DNA of 64,000 bases, taken from assembly GCF_002831565.1 (NCBI RefSeq), contig NZ_CP025096.1, positions 7,369,014-7,433,013 on the forward strand. Direction: 5' to 3'. The translations under genes were made by a program, and so were the position numbers. Below, piece by piece: positions 62,034-64,000 of the stretch (positions within the stretch are counted from its first letter, which is position 1; every line of letters begins with the position of its first letter). The notes below the pieces were generated by a model. That model had not been told where the DNA came from, ran no database searches, and saw only the letters and a program-made list of their open reading frames with translations. The DNA is from Spirosoma pollinicola. GTDB taxonomy: Bacteria > Bacteroidota > Bacteroidia > Cytophagales > Spirosomataceae.

Positions 62034-62586
62034 GGGATGCTTGTTAATCAGCTTCCTGCTAGTGTGGATTCAGCCTTGTTGGGGTCATGGTATGGGGGGC
62101 ACGGGTTTGTTGCATCCGCTCACAGGTTTAGACCATCTGCTGGCTATGCTGGCCGTAGGGGCTTGGAGTGCCCAACTGGGGGGGCGCTCGATTTATATCG
62201 TGCCAGCCTGTTTTGCCGGGATGATGGTTCTGGGTGGTGTAGCGGGAATACTCTACCCCATGATCCCGTATTTGGAAACAGCTATTGCGATGTCGGTACT
62301 GATGCTGGGTTTAGCTGTCAGTATTGATCAACCGACTGGTTGGTTCGTAGCTAGTTTTGGGGTGGGTATTTTTGGTTTTTGCCATGGGTTCGCCCATGGC
62401 TCAGAAATGAACCGAACCGAGGGGATCACGGAATACATCCTTGGCTTTTTAATTACAACGGTTAGTCTTCATTTGATTGGTGCCTTTGGCGGGCTTCTAC
62501 TGGTGGAAGCGAGTCAAGGCAGAAGGCACTTACGCCAGATCGGTGTAGTGACGAGTTTAATCGGCGTTTACTTGTTAGTGCGATAA
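61987..62586 (+). CDS. HupE/UreJ-family metal transporter
   Basis: A 199-residue protein. A signal-like N-terminal helix (CLLISFLLVWIQPCWG) is followed by HPLTGLDHLLAMLAVG, the HupE/UreJ signature with His and Asp-His for metal binding, then FGFCHGFAHGSEM. The family imports nickel or cobalt. The start at 61987 overlaps the membrane-protein gene by 47 bases, which is more than usual but is the only ATG that gives a full N-terminus. No hydrogenase or urease gene is near. Confidence 0.85.
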   Translation: MIIRKRNNIRRAPLAKGCLLISFLLVWIQPCWGHGMGGTGLLHPLTGLDHLLAMLAVGAWSAQLGGRSIYIVPACFAGMMVLGGVAGILYPMIPYLETAIAMSVLMLGLAVSIDQPTGWFVASFGVGIFGFCHGFAHGSEMNRTEGITEYILGFLITTVSLHLIGAFGGLLLVEASQGRRHLRQIGVVTSLIGVYLLVR

Positions 62587-62835
62587 ATGGGTAGGCATAT
62601 TGGATCGTATATCTAGCCTGAATGCATTACTGAGTGAAAAGATGACGCTTAACGGTTTGATCAACGTATGTATTACTTCTCTTTAGCCATAGCTGGATCA
62701 GCTTTTATTAGAAAAGTTATTATGGCATTCTCAAAAAAGACTCTAATTATAAGAATACGATGATGCCCGATGACGAATTTTGGGGCCCGTAGTTTGGATT
62801 CAATTCAGTAAGAATCTCTCATTTATTGAACGTTC

Positions 62836-63856
62836 GTGGCTGTTGCACAACCCTGCTTAGGGATATGAATGGTCTTTTCTGTATCTTAAGGGGATGCAAG
62901 GCCGAAAAGACTATACCGAAAAACACATCACTTATTTTCAGCTGTCCAGCCGCGTCCCTGAGCACAACTTTTATCGCCGGTTAAAGGAGACGCTCGACTT
63001 GACTGCTCCGGCAGCCCGGCTTCATCTATGAGGCCACTAAACAGCTCTATGGCCATACAGGCAACCCCTCTATTGACCCCGTCGTATTCTTCAAGTTCAT
63101 GCTCATCGGTTGCCTAGAGAATATTACTTCCGACAGAAAGTTGGTCGAGCATTGCTCTATGCGGATGGATATGCTGTATTTCCTGGGCTATAACATTGAT
63201 GAGCTATTACCTTGGCACTCCACGTTGAGTCGTACTCGACAACTGTATCCGGAGGTACTCTTTGAGGCTGTGTTCGATAAAGTATTCAGCCTCTGTGTAG
63301 CCCATAACATGGTGGCTGGCCGTAGAGTAGCCATTGACTCGGCACCCGTCAAAGCCAATGCGTCGATGGAACGACTACTAGAAAAACAACCCGATTTACC
63401 TGGTCCTAGGCTAGTTCAATCGGTCGAGGATCAGAATCAGGTAGTGGACACGATACCTCCACCCAGCAAGCGTCACGCTGGATCGATTATTACCGCGTCC
63501 GATCATCAATTGAAACAGTTGAAAAAGCACCAGCAAAACTTGAAGAATGCACCTCCTACTTCAGGAGCTAGCCACGAAAAAGCCCAATTGCTGAGCAACA
63601 AGACGCACTATAGCCCTACCGATCCCGATGCTCGTATCTCGGTCAAGCCCGGCAAAGCCCGCAAACTCAATTACCATTGTAGCCTGGCAGTGGATACCGC
63701 CGAAGGCGTCATTAGTCATGTGCAGGCCGATTTTGCTGATGGCCGCGATAGCCAGTGCTTACCCGATATTATGGTGAAGCTTCAGCAGCGGTTGGCCGCC
63801 AATGAGCTACGTTTAGAAGAGGTATTGGCTGACACGGCCGGGCCGATTTCTATGGT
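62836..63856 (+). mobile_element. IS1182-type insertion sequence, interrupted
   Basis: It starts with GTGGCTGTTGCACAAC at 62836, the same terminal repeat as the MITEs, and carries a transposase that is truncated at about 63845 by a gene of another element. The right end is not in the window. An approximately 20-base insertion near 63002-63021 shifts the frame. Confidence 0.75.
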
Positions 63857-63878
63857 TCAAACAAGGGTTGGCGTATAA
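62894..63878 (+). pseudogene. IS1182-type transposase, frameshifted and truncated
   Basis: Starts MQGRKDYTEKHITYFQLSSR at 62894. The frame shifts near 63002-63021, apparently by an inserted stretch between TLDL and FIYEATK, and continues in another frame with SIDPVVFFKFMLIGCLENIT, LPWHSTLSRTRQLYPE and AIDSAPVKANAS, landmarks of IS1182-type DDE transposases. It ends with VLADTA, where the catalytic region should continue, at the junction with the IS110-type gene. The protein cannot be made. Confidence 0.85.
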
Positions 63879-64000
63879 TTTTTGTTATATTTTTTACCCC
63901 GCTTGACGACTGCATAGACCCGATGGATGAGTTTGTTTCTTAGTGCGTTGATAACTAACATCTTATTCTTGCCTTCTTTAACTTTTCGCTGGTAATACTC
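63857..64000 (-). CDS. IS110-type transposase, C-terminal end (continues off the window)
   Basis: Read on the minus strand from the right edge to a TGA at 63857-63859. The 47 visible residues start YYQRKVKEGKNKMLVINALR and continue NKLIHRVYAVVKRGKKY, which is the C-terminal end of IS110/IS116/IS902 transposases. These enzymes use a DEDD-type active site with an RNA guide. The remainder lies beyond the window. It interrupts the IS1182-type transposase gene. Confidence 0.8.
   Translation of the reverse strand, partial: EYYQRKVKEGKNKMLVINALRNKLIHRVYAVVKRGKKYNKNYTPTLV

Noticed and set aside
1-64000. CRISPR arrays, rRNA or tRNA genes
   Set aside because: No regularly spaced direct repeats, ribosomal signatures or cloverleaf-like sequences were recognised by eye; a tRNAscan/Infernal run would settle this.

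Overview
The window looks like chromosomal DNA of a Cytophagales bacterium (Bacteroidota) of the Spirosoma/Larkinella/Fibrella type. The support is the gene content: DUF3078, LytTR/LytS pair, HupE/UreJ, ActC-like NrfD, DUF885 lipoprotein, fasciclin protein, and Bacteroidota-style promoters with a TAnnTTTG -7 box. No rRNA, tRNA or CRISPR array was recognised. The genus is an inference from family composition.

Layout. 1-10 kb: the end of an MGH1-like glycosidase, an APC permease, a Na+/H+ antiporter, fasciclin, DUF2254 and DUF1622 genes. Three decayed genes lie among them: a response-regulator stub, a DUF389 gene with three in-frame stops, and a small gene with one. 10.5-23.8 kb: a long, almost entirely plus-strand envelope and general-stress block. 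It holds a DUF937-TM-OmpA protein, a Gly-rich membrane protein, DUF2382 and YflT-DUF2382 proteins, coiled-coil envelope proteins, a fatty acid hydroxylase, MscS, DUF421, an AI-2E-type transporter, DUF3078 and a baeRF-like protein. 23.9-30.4 kb (minus strand): an exo/endonuclease-phosphatase, three small unknown proteins, an orphan ActC-like protein, a serine-recombinase fossil and a ClC transporter. 30.8-31.9 kb: an IS630-type element. 32-35.6 kb: GH1 and SDR genes, an arginyl-tRNA synthetase fragment and a secreted PBCV-basic-adaptor protein. 36-41.1 kb: a second, rearranged copy of the 10.5-15.2 kb stress cassette. 41.2-45 kb: small unknown proteins and a large beta-barrel protein.

45-64 kb is a patchier accessory region: alpha/beta hydrolases, a damaged YnfA gene, a TetR-hydrolase pair, an ECF41 sigma factor with its CMD partner and a matching promoter, a DUF885 lipoprotein, a methyltransferase, a pirin-like operon, a TatA plus intradiol-dioxygenase pair, a LytS/LytTR system and a TetR-membrane protein-HupE operon. 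It is seeded with a roughly 60-105 bp dispersed repeat (here called R2, seven copies). Two copies of a 150-bp MITE with 4-bp target duplications are inserted in R2 repeats. The MITE shares its ends with a broken IS1182-type element at the right edge, which is itself interrupted by an IS110-type transposase gene.

The points I would look at first are the duplicated stress cassette with its DUF937-OmpA fusion, the R2/MITE/IS1182 relationship, the ECF41 promoter-CMD-sigma unit, two tiny paralogous protein families that each occur twice, and the run of Gln-to-stop lesions in the DUF389 gene.
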